Origin: a virus
DNA length: 64,000 nucleotides
Reading direction: 5' to 3' (one strand)
IMG/VR virus record: IMGVR_UViG_3300027754_005993
Span: 53,773-117,772 of that record
Below are positions 24,939 through 33,585 of the stretch, one piece after another (within the stretch, counting starts at the first letter, position 1; the number at the start of each line of letters is the position of its first letter). A program made the translations under genes and the position numbers. The notes beneath the pieces were generated by a model. The model worked only from the letters and a program-made list of their open reading frames with translations, had not been told where the DNA came from and searched no databases.

Positions 24939-25778
24939 ATGAAAAAAATGCAAGCAATTGGTGCTCCATTTCAAATAGAATATTCATCAAATTCTAATTT
25001 ATTGCCACAATCCTTCAGTTGGATCGCGGAAGACTTTCCTGTAAAAGTTTTTATAGATGGTGGAATTGCCATCGGAATGTCTTATCAAAAGAAACCTGGA
25101 ACACTGAAAATAGCATGGGTTTGCGAATCGCGTGCTATTTTTCATGCAATGAACTTTCCAAGAGAAGTTTGGGAAGAACAATTTTTAAATATTTGCGATT
25201 CATATGATCTTCTTTTTACTTCTGAGAAGAGTTGGTTGGGAAAGCATCCAAATGTAAGATATTGTCCAGCAGGAAGTAATCTTCCATGGATAAAGAACCA
25301 AGATATTTTTCCAAAAACAAAATTAGCATCTATGATTGCTTCTCCCAAGAAATTTGCATTTGGACATGCTATTCGTCATCAATTGGCAGAACAATATAAA
25401 AATAACCTTGATCTGTATGGTGGAGTTCTTGGATCTCGTAGATTAAGTCCAGGTGTTCCGTGGGGCGATAAGTCTGAAGGACTGAATGATTATATGTTTT
25501 CTATTACTGTGGAAAATGATAAGTACAGTACATATTATACAGAGAAAATAACTGATTGTTTTGCTACGGGAACAATACCAGTATATTGGGGAGCACCAGA
25601 TATTGGTGATATCTTCAACAAAGATGGAATTATAGAATTAACTCCAGATTTTGATCCAAAAACATTGACAAAAGAACTATATGAAAGTAAACTTGATGCA
25701 GTAAGAGACAACTTTAATCGGGTTAAAGAACTTGTTTCTGCTGATGATCAATTATTTAAATTAATCAATGAAAACTGA
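24939..25778 (+). CDS. GT10-type (fucosyltransferase-like) glycosyltransferase
   Basis: This 279-aa protein belongs to the alpha-1,3-fucosyltransferase-like family GT10, as seen from the C-terminal block KFAFGHAIRHQLA...LDLYGG, then NDYMFSITVENDKYSTYYTE, then KITDCFATGTIPVYWGAPDI (about 145-225), which carries the donor-nucleotide site. The family transfers fucose or a related deoxysugar from a GDP donor. I chose ATG 24939 because GGAG (24925-24928) precedes it. It opens the sugar cluster and overlaps the next gene by 11 nt. Acceptor unknown: virion glycan or host envelope. Confidence 0.85.
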   Translation: MKKMQAIGAPFQIEYSSNSNLLPQSFSWIAEDFPVKVFIDGGIAIGMSYQKKPGTLKIAWVCESRAIFHAMNFPREVWEEQFLNICDSYDLLFTSEKSWLGKHPNVRYCPAGSNLPWIKNQDIFPKTKLASMIASPKKFAFGHAIRHQLAEQYKNNLDLYGGVLGSRRLSPGVPWGDKSEGLNDYMFSITVENDKYSTYYTEKITDCFATGTIPVYWGAPDIGDIFNKDGIIELTPDFDPKTLTKELYESKLDAVRDNFNRVKELVSADDQLFKLINEN

Positions 25779-26436
25779 AATTGTATCCTTTTATTGTGAT
25801 ATAGATGATCGTACATACTATAGCGATCACGCGCGTCGTCTGAGAATCAATTGCAATGAGAATAATATTCCACATGATATTCGCGAATTACCTTCGCGTG
25901 GTGAATACCGTTTAAATTGTCTTGCTAAACCAAGATTCATTCTTTCTGTGTTGGAAGAAAAGAAACGACCATTTGTGTGGATGGATGTTGATTCTTTGAT
26001 TCATGCTGAACTTTCTATATTTGATACCCTGAAAGACAACTGCGATATGGCATTTGCATATCAAGGCAATCCTCCAGATGTGAATCCCAATTTACCCAAA
26101 GCATCACCAATTTATGTAAATTATACAGAAAAGACTATACAGTGTTTGACTTACTGGGTTGAACGATGCGAATTCAATGAAATGAATTTGGGTGTGAAAT
26201 TTTTTGATCATGAAGTTCTGATGGGTGAAGTATTGCCAGAATTTTTATCCAAGATGCGAATTGGTATGCTTGGACATCCATATGCCATATGGCCTGGAAC
26301 ATCATTGCCAGAAGGATTCACGCCAATGATAACAATGGGAATTGCTGATGGAAAATCCAAAGAAAATTCACTGAGAGAAATGGGACTTCGAGAAGAAATC
26401 GTAAAATTTAACTTAGTAGGTAATGCAAGTGAATAA
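25768..26436 (+). CDS. GT-A type glycosyltransferase
   Basis: This 222-aa protein has a putative nucleotide-sugar/metal site, FVWMDVDSLIHAE, with a DxD at about residues 72-76. Downstream are a conserved acceptor loop (DMAFAYQGNPP) and a C-terminal LGHPYAIWPGTSLPEGF segment. It resembles small phage and bacterial nucleotide-diphospho-sugar transferases. It overlaps both neighbours and is thus part of the sugar operon. Donor and acceptor cannot be predicted. Confidence 0.7.
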   Translation: MKTEIVSFYCDIDDRTYYSDHARRLRINCNENNIPHDIRELPSRGEYRLNCLAKPRFILSVLEEKKRPFVWMDVDSLIHAELSIFDTLKDNCDMAFAYQGNPPDVNPNLPKASPIYVNYTEKTIQCLTYWVERCEFNEMNLGVKFFDHEVLMGEVLPEFLSKMRIGMLGHPYAIWPGTSLPEGFTPMITMGIADGKSKENSLREMGLREEIVKFNLVGNASE

Positions 26437-27163
26437 ACAAGTTTTATTTTGGCAACCAGCTGGCATTGGTGATATATTCTTCTTACAGAAGGCAGCAAGA
26501 CATTTTATATCTTCAGAATATGAAGTCATATGGCCTGTGATTCCAGAATTCCTATACATCAAGGATTACATCAAGGGAATCAATTTTGTAAATGTAAATG
26601 AAGATTTTCCTCGTAAGGAATTATATAAGACACCAATTGCAATCAATACAGAAGAATTCATTTATATTCCTTTTGATATTTCACATCATAGATTTGGTGT
26701 GCTACCGATGAAGGGCAAGTATCTGTTGATGCAATTCCTGGGATTTGATGTCAATGAAAATAATTGGAAAGATTATTTGCAATTTGAACGAAATCAAGAA
26801 CGAGAGATTCGTTGTAAGGAAATCCTTGGTATAAAGAACGAACCATTTATTTTTGTGAATAATATGTTTGCTTCTCCACCTGATATGGTATACAGGGAAG
26901 TCAATATTACAAATTCAAATATAAAGTGTGTATACCATAAACCAGAACATATCAAACTATTCAATGTATTTGATCTATGCTGGGTTATTGAGAATGCTGT
27001 AGAGATTCATACAGTTGAAACTTCACTTTGCTATCTTGTTGAAAAACTAAATACTAAAGGAAAACTGAACATGTATTCGCGAAAAGTGAATGACAGATTG
27101 CAGAATCCAGATTTTTCATATGTTGACCATATTTATAAAAAGGATTGGAATTATATAATATGA
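26423..27163 (+). CDS. GT-B-like glycosyltransferase (GT9-type)
   Basis: This 246-aa protein opens with VLFWQPAGIGDIFFLQKAAR, the glycine-rich N-terminus typical of ADP-heptose/LPS transferase-like GT-B enzymes, whose equivalent is (x)GxGDxxxxxP. The C-terminal half has LGIKNEPFIFVNNMFASPPD and FDLCWVIENAVEIHTVETSL. The latter corresponds to the site where GT9 enzymes place D/ExHT near the donor; EIHTVETS is well preserved. It overlaps the preceding gene by 14 nt and ends in an ATGA overlap with the next. Confidence 0.7.
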   Translation: MQVNKQVLFWQPAGIGDIFFLQKAARHFISSEYEVIWPVIPEFLYIKDYIKGINFVNVNEDFPRKELYKTPIAINTEEFIYIPFDISHHRFGVLPMKGKYLLMQFLGFDVNENNWKDYLQFERNQEREIRCKEILGIKNEPFIFVNNMFASPPDMVYREVNITNSNIKCVYHKPEHIKLFNVFDLCWVIENAVEIHTVETSLCYLVEKLNTKGKLNMYSRKVNDRLQNPDFSYVDHIYKKDWNYII

Positions 27164-27540
27164 TGCTTGAAGTTTCTATTGGCGAGGCAATTGACAAATA
27201 TACAATTCTTACAATCAAAGAAGAATGTATCAAAGACGAGAGAAAACTCGTAAATATTAAAAAAGAAAGAATGGAAATTGAAAAATCCCTGATAGATCAG
27301 GGATACTTTTATTCATTCATCGAAGAGATGGCAGACTTGACTAAAGTAAATAAAACTCTTTGGGATATAGAAGATCAGATACGAATTAAAGAAGCAAATA
27401 AACAGTTCGATCATGAGTTCATAGAACTTGCAAGATCTGTTTATATTACTAATGATAAAAGATTTGAAATTAAAAATCAAATCAATCAAAAGTCAAATTC
27501 GAATCTCAAAGAAGAAAAGTCGTATGCCAAATACAATTGA
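27160..27540 (+). CDS. DUF6165-like protein of sugar clusters
   Basis: This 126-aa helical protein contains the blocks LEVSIGEAIDKYTILTIKEE and LWDIEDQIRIKEA...EFIELARSVYITNDKR. They are characteristic of a small family found beside LPS/capsule and phage glycosylation genes, which I recall as DUF6165. Its role is unknown. The start is ATG 27160 (overlapping the previous stop as ATGA) or ATG 27163. A TTG at 27145 in frame is less likely, because TTGGAA there can serve as the SD. Confidence 0.7.
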   Translation: MMLEVSIGEAIDKYTILTIKEECIKDERKLVNIKKERMEIEKSLIDQGYFYSFIEEMADLTKVNKTLWDIEDQIRIKEANKQFDHEFIELARSVYITNDKRFEIKNQINQKSNSNLKEEKSYAKYN

Positions 27541-28234
27541 TATATCAGATATAACATTTCTTGGAGTGGACGGTGTTGGTAATGATGCAACTATATTGCG
27601 TTCATTAAAATACAGCAAACAATTTTTTCCAAATGCTAAAGTTAAATTTTTAACTTCAGGAAATCATCATTCAATCGATCCTGATATTGAACATGTGCAA
27701 ATACGAAATCTTGGATACGATGAATTTAGCAAATTCTGTTTAACTGAATTGTATCGGTATTTTGATACTAGTTATATGATATATTGTCATGGTGATGGGT
27801 TTGCCACAAATCCAAATGCATGGACTGGTGAATTTTTAAAATATGATTATCTAGGAGCACCTTGGCCAAGATCTAATCTAGAAAGAAGTTCAAATAGATG
27901 GGAATTGGTTAAAAAAGCGTACTACGAATCACAAAAAACTTATTTTGTTGGGAATGGTGGATTTTCATTTAGATCTAAAAAATTAATGGAATCTGTAAGT
28001 CAACTGTACAAAGATGAATATTATGGTATACCAGAAGATCTTGTCATAGCAATAATCATGCGAAAACAACTGGAAAAACAAGGATTTAAATTTACAAGTG
28101 ATATAGGAGTTGCTGGTAAGTTTTCATGTGAAGCACCCTTTGTAGATGGATACATACTTTCATCGGATGAGAGTTTTGGATTCCATTGTGGTGGAACTCA
28201 TCCCCACAAAGTGAAATTATTGGAGACTGTATGA
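27524..28234 (+). CDS. DUF5672-family putative glycosyltransferase (copy 1)
   Basis: This 236-aa protein carries the DUF5672 signature: an IYCHGDGFATNP loop, WTGEFLKYDYLGAPWP, and a GNGGFSFRSKKLME block. The HGDG/QTDG motif is the likely DxD-like metal/donor site, so a GT-A type transferase is inferred. I chose ATG 27524 (MPNTIDIS) because upstream in-frame sequence lies in the previous gene and reads as non-conserved Lys/Ile. A second member is at 31502, so the cluster has two paralogues. It ends in an ATGA overlap with the epimerase. Confidence 0.75.
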   Translation: MPNTIDISDITFLGVDGVGNDATILRSLKYSKQFFPNAKVKFLTSGNHHSIDPDIEHVQIRNLGYDEFSKFCLTELYRYFDTSYMIYCHGDGFATNPNAWTGEFLKYDYLGAPWPRSNLERSSNRWELVKKAYYESQKTYFVGNGGFSFRSKKLMESVSQLYKDEYYGIPEDLVIAIIMRKQLEKQGFKFTSDIGVAGKFSCEAPFVDGYILSSDESFGFHCGGTHPHKVKLLETV

Positions 28235-29226
28235 AGGTTTTAATTACTGGTGTTGCTGGTCTTTTAGGTTCTCGTCTTGCTGATTGGTTGATTGAGAATG
28301 ACAAAGCAACGGTGTATGGTATTGATGATCTTTCTGGTGGATACATCCAGAATGTAAATTCTAAAGTTGTTTTTTACAACTACGACCTTACAAGCAATAG
28401 CAAAAAAATAGAATATCTTTTCAAGGAACATAAGTTTGATTATGTCTTTCATTTTGCCGCATATGCTGCTGAAGGGTTAAGTCCTTTCATTCGTCAATAT
28501 AATTATGAAAATAATCTGATTGCAACTACAAAGTTGATCAATCTTAGCATCAAGCACAAGATCAAGAGATTTGTATTTACATCGACCATGGCAGTTTATG
28601 GCAATGGTGAAGTTCCCTTCAAGGAATCGCATCAGCAAGCACCAATAGATCCATATGGCATTGCAAAATATGCGTGTGAGATGGATCTCCATGTTGCAGG
28701 AGAACAGCATGGTCTTGATTGGTGTATCTTTAGACCTCACAATGTATATGGTGTCAATCAAAACATCTGGGACAAGTATAGAAATGTTTTAGGTATTTGG
28801 ATGTATCAGCATCTTAACGGTATGCCAATGACGATCTATGGTGATGGAGAGCAAACCAGAGCATTTAGTTATATTGATGACTGTGTTCCATACTTTTGGA
28901 TGGGTGCTATTGAAGATAAGGCATCAAAGCAAATATTCAATATTGGTGGAGATGATCATATTTCTATAAATGATGCTTGCAATTTGTTAATTGATGTGAT
29001 AGGATCTGGAACCAAACAACATCTTGAACAACGACATGAAGTAAAACATGCATGGGTGACGCATGATAAGATCAAGGATGTTCTTGGATATAAGCAAGTA
29101 ACAACTCTAAAAGACGGATTGAGTAAGATGTGGGAGTGGGCAAAAACTCAACCAATGCGTGAAAGAAAACTATGGTCGAAGTATGAATTAGATGTGGGCA
29201 TTTACAACTATTGGAAAGTGAAATAA
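28231..29226 (+). CDS. NAD-dependent sugar epimerase (extended SDR)
   Basis: This 331-aa protein is an extended short-chain dehydrogenase of the UDP-glucose 4-epimerase/dehydratase type. It has a Rossmann motif GVAGLLGS near residues 6-13, the catalytic Ser/Thr strand TSTMAVYGNG, and the catalytic YGIAK (Tyr/Lys) near 140-150. RPHNVYGVNQ and GDGEQTRAFSYIDDC follow. I chose ATG 28231 because TTGGAG precedes it. It makes an activated sugar for the adjacent transferases. The last 262 nt are copied at 30656-30917. Confidence 0.85.
   Translation: MKVLITGVAGLLGSRLADWLIENDKATVYGIDDLSGGYIQNVNSKVVFYNYDLTSNSKKIEYLFKEHKFDYVFHFAAYAAEGLSPFIRQYNYENNLIATTKLINLSIKHKIKRFVFTSTMAVYGNGEVPFKESHQQAPIDPYGIAKYACEMDLHVAGEQHGLDWCIFRPHNVYGVNQNIWDKYRNVLGIWMYQHLNGMPMTIYGDGEQTRAFSYIDDCVPYFWMGAIEDKASKQIFNIGGDDHISINDACNLLIDVIGSGTKQHLEQRHEVKHAWVTHDKIKDVLGYKQVTTLKDGLSKMWEWAKTQPMRERKLWSKYELDVGIYNYWKVK
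28965..29226 (+). repeat. Source copy of a 262-nt duplication (epimerase 3' end)
   Basis: This segment encodes the C-terminal 86 residues and stop codon of the epimerase. It matches 30656-30917 at the same length with no indels and only scattered, mostly third-position differences. Confidence 0.9.
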
Positions 29227-29227
29227 T

Positions 29228-29863
29228 ATGGCACAAGGTGTACATAAAATTACAGAACAGTTCGAGGAAAAGGTAGCAGAATATACTGGTGCGCCTTATG
29301 CTGTTGCTCTTGACAACATGAGTAACGCATTGTTTCTTGCTTTGTATTATGAGAAAGTTCAAGGACTTGAGATCACAATACCAGCAAGAACTTATATGTC
29401 AGTTCCCTGTGAAATTATTCATGCTGGTGCAAAAGTAAAATTTGAACCAGTCGAAGGAACCAAGATCAAAGGTGGGTATCAACTAAAACCAACAAAGGTT
29501 TGGGATTGCGCATTGCAATTCACAACAAACATGTATGTGCCAAATACACATATGTGTTTATCTTTCACTGGACCATATAAGCATCTTAAATTGGGCAAGG
29601 GTGGCATGATAATTACTGATGATGTGGATGCGTACAAGTGGTTCAAGAAAGCAAGATTTAGTGGAAGAAATGAGTGTTCTTATCACGAAGATACATTTGA
29701 TATGTTGGGGTGGAACTTCTATATGATGCCAGAGATTGCTGCCCGTGGTCTTCTTCTGATGACACAGTTTTATAATCTTGATGGCACTCCAAAACACAAT
29801 CCAGATCTTGAATTACCATATCCAGATCTTTCAAAGCATCCAGTATATACAGATAGTAAATAA
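29228..29863 (+). CDS. Compact DegT/DnrJ-type PLP sugar aminotransferase-like protein
   Basis: This 211-aa protein resembles the N-terminal, cofactor-binding half of DegT/DnrJ/EryC1 sugar aminotransferases: QFEEKVAEYTGAPYAVALDN at the start, TIPARTYMSVPCEIIHAGA, and LSFTGPYKHLKLGKGGMIIT, which places the Schiff-base Lys in the usual SF...K...GGM context (about residues 114-129). Family members are normally 360-400 aa, so the C-terminal domain is missing. The reading frame looks intact and no remnant of the second half follows, which suggests a naturally small form. Activity is uncertain. Confidence 0.7.
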   Translation: MAQGVHKITEQFEEKVAEYTGAPYAVALDNMSNALFLALYYEKVQGLEITIPARTYMSVPCEIIHAGAKVKFEPVEGTKIKGGYQLKPTKVWDCALQFTTNMYVPNTHMCLSFTGPYKHLKLGKGGMIITDDVDAYKWFKKARFSGRNECSYHEDTFDMLGWNFYMMPEIAARGLLLMTQFYNLDGTPKHNPDLELPYPDLSKHPVYTDSK

Positions 29864-30609
29864 TGATTCATATATTTTTTAGACATTATAATGTTGGTGG
29901 AAGCAATAATGCTGCAAGACAAGACAATCGTTATCAAGCACGATCTGCTCGTCGTTGGGGAAATGTAGACAATTGGTTTAATTATGAAAAAGTATTTTTA
30001 AATCTTCTTCGTACTACTGCTGGTGCTAATGTTAAGATTAATGTTGTTATGGATGGCATCATCGAAGAAAATTGGATTGCAAAATACAAAAATAAATTTA
30101 CACCATATGAAATTGTCGGTGGAACTGATTTTGCGTCATTTTTTCCAACAATGGATATTGTAAAAAATGATACATCTATTCGACAAAATGATATAGTTTA
30201 TCTTTTAGAAAATGATTATCTTCATGTTGATGGATGGGTTTCAAAGGTAGAAGAACTCTACACAATGTACAATGATAATGTAAGTTATGTTTCACTATAC
30301 GATCATTTGGATAAATACATTTATGATCATTATTCGCATTTGAGGGAAAAGATTATTATAACCAGAACCCATCACTGGAGAACTACCCCAAGCACAACGG
30401 GAACATTCATGTTAAGTAAGAAAATCTTCGATGAGGATTATGATGTTCATTCGACACGAAAAGAAGATCATGGTAAATTTGTATGGTTACAAGAAAATAG
30501 AAAAAGATTTCTGTTGACTCCTATCCCTGGATTATCAACTCATTGTGTTGGAGAATGTTCACCCACAATTGATTGGCAAGCAATTAGCGATAGAGAGGTA
30601 ATACAGTGA
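29863..30609 (+). CDS. Putative glycosyltransferase
   Basis: This 248-aa protein begins MIHIFFRHYNVGGSNNAARQ. It contains DIVYLLENDYLHVDGWVSKV near 107-126, typical of phage GT-A-like proteins where END/DxD binds the nucleotide sugar. Then come RTHHWRTTPSTTGTFMLSKK and GLSTHCVGECSP. It starts at the stop of the preceding gene (TAATG overlap) and ends over the GTG of the chimeric ORF. Donor and acceptor are unknown. Confidence 0.65.
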   Translation: MIHIFFRHYNVGGSNNAARQDNRYQARSARRWGNVDNWFNYEKVFLNLLRTTAGANVKINVVMDGIIEENWIAKYKNKFTPYEIVGGTDFASFFPTMDIVKNDTSIRQNDIVYLLENDYLHVDGWVSKVEELYTMYNDNVSYVSLYDHLDKYIYDHYSHLREKIIITRTHHWRTTPSTTGTFMLSKKIFDEDYDVHSTRKEDHGKFVWLQENRKRFLLTPIPGLSTHCVGECSPTIDWQAISDREVIQ

Positions 30610-30917
30610 ATACAGTTGAAGAATCGTATCGTGCATTGTCTTTGAGTGCATCGGATATAAATGATGCTTGCAATTTGTTAATTGATGTGGTAGGATCAGG
30701 TACTAAACAGCATCTCGAACAGAGACATGAAGTAAAACATGCATGGGTGACGCATGATAAGATCAAGGATGTTCTTGGATATAAGCAAGTGACATCTTTA
30801 AAAGATGGATTGGGTAAAATGTGGGAATGGGCAAAGACCCAACCCATGCGGGAGAGAAAGTTATGGGATAAGTATGAATTGGATAAAGGAATTTACAACT
30901 ATTGGAAAGTGAAATAA
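30606..30917 (+). pseudogene. Chimeric ORF: short foreign N-terminus joined to a copied epimerase C-terminus
   Basis: This 103-codon frame starts at GTG 30606 (SD GAGG). Residues 1-17 (MNTVEESYRALSLSASD) resemble the start of a class of phage/bacterial SAM methyltransferases that read ...SDINEHLP. Residues 18-103 copy the end of the epimerase at 28231, including its stop. The junction falls at a shared TATAAATGA-like run, so a deletion or illegitimate recombination event is likely. It lacks the SDR cofactor site and catalytic Tyr/Lys, so it cannot be a functional epimerase. It may be a pseudogene or may yield a stable stub. Confidence 0.75.
30656..30917 (+). repeat. Second copy of the 262-nt epimerase 3' segment
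   Basis: Direct repeat of 28965-29226, 1.69 kb downstream in the same orientation, same length, no indels. The reading frame is conserved although the segment is separated from any epimerase N-terminus. Confidence 0.9.
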
Positions 30918-30919
30918 AA

Positions 30920-31444
30920 ATGAATAAACCAAATTTAAAACAAGAAAGAATGCATGGAATGGGAGATGCTGGTGGAGTTAATTATATAGAAGGATTAGAT
31001 GAACTTTGTTTATTTTTTAAAATGAACAAAAATCATAAAGTTCTAGAATTAGGTTGTAATGATGGAGTTAGCACATCTTTATTTGCATACTATGCTGATG
31101 TTGTTGATACTGTTGATATAGTTTTAACAGAAAAAATGAAAAATATTTTAAATTTTCATAAAAACATTAATTTTAAACAAGGAAGTATTTCTCAGATAGT
31201 TCCAAATTTAATTGATGATTATTATGATTTTATTTATATTGACGCAGATCATTCTTTTCATTCTGTAGTACATGATATAAATGTTAGTCTTCCAAAATTA
31301 AAAAAAACTGGAATAATGTCTGGACATGATTATATACCAGATAGTCCAACATTATTTGGAGTAAGTCAAGCAGTAAATAGTTTATTTAATATTGAAAAAA
31401 TTAAAGTTTTTTCTGATTATAGTTGGGCAATTATTGGAGAATAA
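30920..31444 (+). CDS. Class I SAM-dependent methyltransferase
   Basis: This 174-aa protein has SAM motif I VLELGCNDGVSTSLFAYYAD near residues 40-59 and the FIYIDADHSFHSVVHDI block near 105-121. This is the arrangement of the Methyltransf_24 type, often acting on sugars or small molecules in glycan clusters. It ends with a MSGHDYIPDS motif. ATG 30920 lies just after the chimeric ORF stop; an earlier in-frame ATG (30902) would overlap it. A methylated sugar is a reasonable product; the substrate is not known. Confidence 0.78.
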   Translation: MNKPNLKQERMHGMGDAGGVNYIEGLDELCLFFKMNKNHKVLELGCNDGVSTSLFAYYADVVDTVDIVLTEKMKNILNFHKNINFKQGSISQIVPNLIDDYYDFIYIDADHSFHSVVHDINVSLPKLKKTGIMSGHDYIPDSPTLFGVSQAVNSLFNIEKIKVFSDYSWAIIGE

Positions 31445-31501
31445 AATTCATGAAATGTTTAGTAATTGCAATGGTCTTACTATACTGAAACGAGTTGGTT
31501 C

Positions 31502-32221
31502 ATGATAGATTTATCAAAAGTAACTTTAGTCACTATAGATGGTACTGGCAAAGATACTTCCAAACTTATTGAAGTAATCGATATCTGCACTCGTAAAATA
31601 AACTTTGGGTCTGTTATTTTGATTACAGCAGATCCAGACATTCAGACTACTGCTAAAGTGACAATTCATACAATTGACAAGATGTCATATCCAGAGTATA
31701 ATACATTTTGTATAACGGATTTGAATAAATATGTCAATACAGAATTTTGTTTGATTGTTCAGACTGATGGATTTATCTGCAAACCAACAAACTGGACAGA
31801 TGAATTTTATAACTATGATTACATCGGTTGTCCGTGGATGGATGCCGAACCTGGATATTTTCCTTGGGTTACTGAACCAAAGTATCAAGTTGGTTGTGGT
31901 GGATTTTGTTTCCGTAGTAAGAAATTACTACAAACAGGAGCAAATATAAGCAGGGAATTTATCTCAAGAATGACACACGCAGGAATGGGTGAGGATGTAA
32001 TCATATGTGTATCACTGAGGGATTATTTTGAAAAAATGGATTGTAAGTTTCCAACAGGAGAATTTGCAAAGAAGTTTGCACTAGGGAGTGCTCCGCTAAA
32101 GGAAAATCAATTGGAAACTACATTTGGATTCCACAGCAATGAATATATGTCGGAAGTTAAAAAAATGATTGAAAGATGGGATGAATATGAAATTACAAGA
32201 AATACTAACAGAGGAAATTAA
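31502..32221 (+). CDS. DUF5672-family putative glycosyltransferase (copy 2)
   Basis: This 239-aa protein shows the same signature as the gene at 27524: FCLIVQTDGFICKP (donor/metal loop), WTDEFYNYDYIGCPW and VGCGGFCFRSKKLLQ, ending FGFHS. I chose ATG 31502 (MIDLSKVT). The frame can be extended upstream to 31466, but without conserved sequence. The preceding 57-nt gap holds a 12-codon reading frame (31450-31488) that may be the relic of a lost gene. The two copies are divergent and probably use different sugars or acceptors. Confidence 0.75.
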   Translation: MIDLSKVTLVTIDGTGKDTSKLIEVIDICTRKINFGSVILITADPDIQTTAKVTIHTIDKMSYPEYNTFCITDLNKYVNTEFCLIVQTDGFICKPTNWTDEFYNYDYIGCPWMDAEPGYFPWVTEPKYQVGCGGFCFRSKKLLQTGANISREFISRMTHAGMGEDVIICVSLRDYFEKMDCKFPTGEFAKKFALGSAPLKENQLETTFGFHSNEYMSEVKKMIERWDEYEITRNTNRGN

Positions 32222-32224
32222 TTT

Positions 32225-32764
32225 ATGAAAGTTAGACCAATGCGACCACTTGAAGGTGTACAAGGATTGATTGATATTTGCGATTTTGTTTCTAGTAACA
32301 TTAAAGTAGAAACTGCTTTAGAGTTGGGATCATATATTGGAGAATCAACTGTTACATTTGCTAAAAATTTTAAAGATTTAAAAATTTTGTATGCAGTCGA
32401 TCCGTTTAGTTTAAATTTTAATTCTGATAATTTATTTGATGAAGAAAATATAGAAGGAATAATGAACATTTTCTATAAAAATATTGAACAATATCCATCA
32501 ATCAAGCATATTAGAAAAGATTCAGAAAACGCATCAAAAGATTTTGAAAATAAAATTTTTGATTTCATTTATATTGATGGTTGTCACTCATTTGATTGTG
32601 TGATGAAGGATGTTAAATATTGGAAACCAAAAGTAAAAGAAAATTGTTATATGTCATTCCATGACATTGATTGGTATGAAGTTGTATCTGCATTATCTTT
32701 ACATTTTGATATCGATAACGGGTATATGACCAAAGACAACAGCATTACTTTTAGAGTTCAATAA
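32225..32764 (+). CDS. Class I SAM-dependent methyltransferase (second)
   Basis: This 179-aa protein has motif I ALELGSYIGESTVTFAKNF near residues 30-48, AVDPFS after strand 2, and FIYIDGCHSFDCVMKDV near 113-129. The family architecture is the same as the methyltransferase at 30920, but the sequence differs, so this is not a recent duplicate. It is part of the sugar cluster, with a 3-nt gap from the DUF5672 gene. A role in O- or N-methylation of a glycan is inferred. Confidence 0.78.
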   Translation: MKVRPMRPLEGVQGLIDICDFVSSNIKVETALELGSYIGESTVTFAKNFKDLKILYAVDPFSLNFNSDNLFDEENIEGIMNIFYKNIEQYPSIKHIRKDSENASKDFENKIFDFIYIDGCHSFDCVMKDVKYWKPKVKENCYMSFHDIDWYEVVSALSLHFDIDNGYMTKDNSITFRVQ

Positions 32765-32781
32765 AATTAAGAGGAATAAAA

Positions 32782-33585
32782 ATGCAAAGAAAAATATATG
32801 ATTGTTTTCAATTTTTTAACGAATTGGATATTCTTGATATTAGATTAAATGAATTGGATTCTCAAGTTGACTATTTTGTTATTGTTGAAGCAGAATTGAG
32901 TCATCAGTTAAAACCAAAACCATTATATTTTAAAGAAAATAAAGAAAGATATTCTAAATTCTTGCATAAGATCATTCATGTTGTTGTGCCAGCAGATAAA
33001 TTTGTATCGAATACGGTTCAGCATTTTGCTCATCATAATGATCAAATTCAAAGAAATTCTTTGAGAAATGGAATAGAAAATGCCAATGATGAAGATTTTA
33101 TTATTATATCTGATTTAGATGAAATTGTTTCTAGTAAAAAAATACAAGATTATAAAAATTCACAGTATTGGGAATCTCCAATACCTGTTATATTTGAACA
33201 AAATTTTTATTTATGGTATTTGAATGCAAGAGCAGACGGATTCCCTTGGATTAATTCTGGAATGTGTTTAAAGAAAGATTTAGAGGAAATTGGAACAAGA
33301 GGATTCAAGGATAACAAAACTTGTTTTACATTTCCTAGAATTAAAGATGGTGGTTGGCATTTTTCTTATATTGGAAATCCTAATACTGTAAAAACAAAAC
33401 TTGATAATTTTGCACATACAGAATTCTCTCATCTAACTATTGATGACTTAAAAAAGAATAGAGAAAATTTAATCGACCCATTAGGGAGAAAAGACGAAGG
33501 TATAAATATAGTTGTAGACTCAATACAGACTATGCCACAGTATGTGCAGGATAATATAGAAAAATTCAAGGACTTTTTAATATGA
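32782..33585 (+). CDS. GT17-family glycosyltransferase
   Basis: This 267-aa protein is recognisable as family GT17, related to beta-1,4-N-acetylglucosaminyltransferase III. It has KIYDCFQFFNELDILDIRLN at the start, an YFVIVEAELSHQLKPKPLYF block, FIIISDLDEIVSS with the DxD site near residues 110-116, and GGWHFSYIGNP near 193-203. The usual transfer is of GlcNAc onto a mannose-type acceptor, but bacterial and viral members are uncharacterised. SD AAGAGG lies at 32769. Its end overlaps the next gene by 4 nt. Confidence 0.85.
   Translation: MQRKIYDCFQFFNELDILDIRLNELDSQVDYFVIVEAELSHQLKPKPLYFKENKERYSKFLHKIIHVVVPADKFVSNTVQHFAHHNDQIQRNSLRNGIENANDEDFIIISDLDEIVSSKKIQDYKNSQYWESPIPVIFEQNFYLWYLNARADGFPWINSGMCLKKDLEEIGTRGFKDNKTCFTFPRIKDGGWHFSYIGNPNTVKTKLDNFAHTEFSHLTIDDLKKNRENLIDPLGRKDEGINIVVDSIQTMPQYVQDNIEKFKDFLI

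Noticed and set aside
31450-31488. 12-codon frame with a nearby TATACT before the second DUF5672 gene
   Set aside because: Too short to call a gene, with no -35 at 16-18 nt. Kept only as a possible relic in the neighbouring entry.
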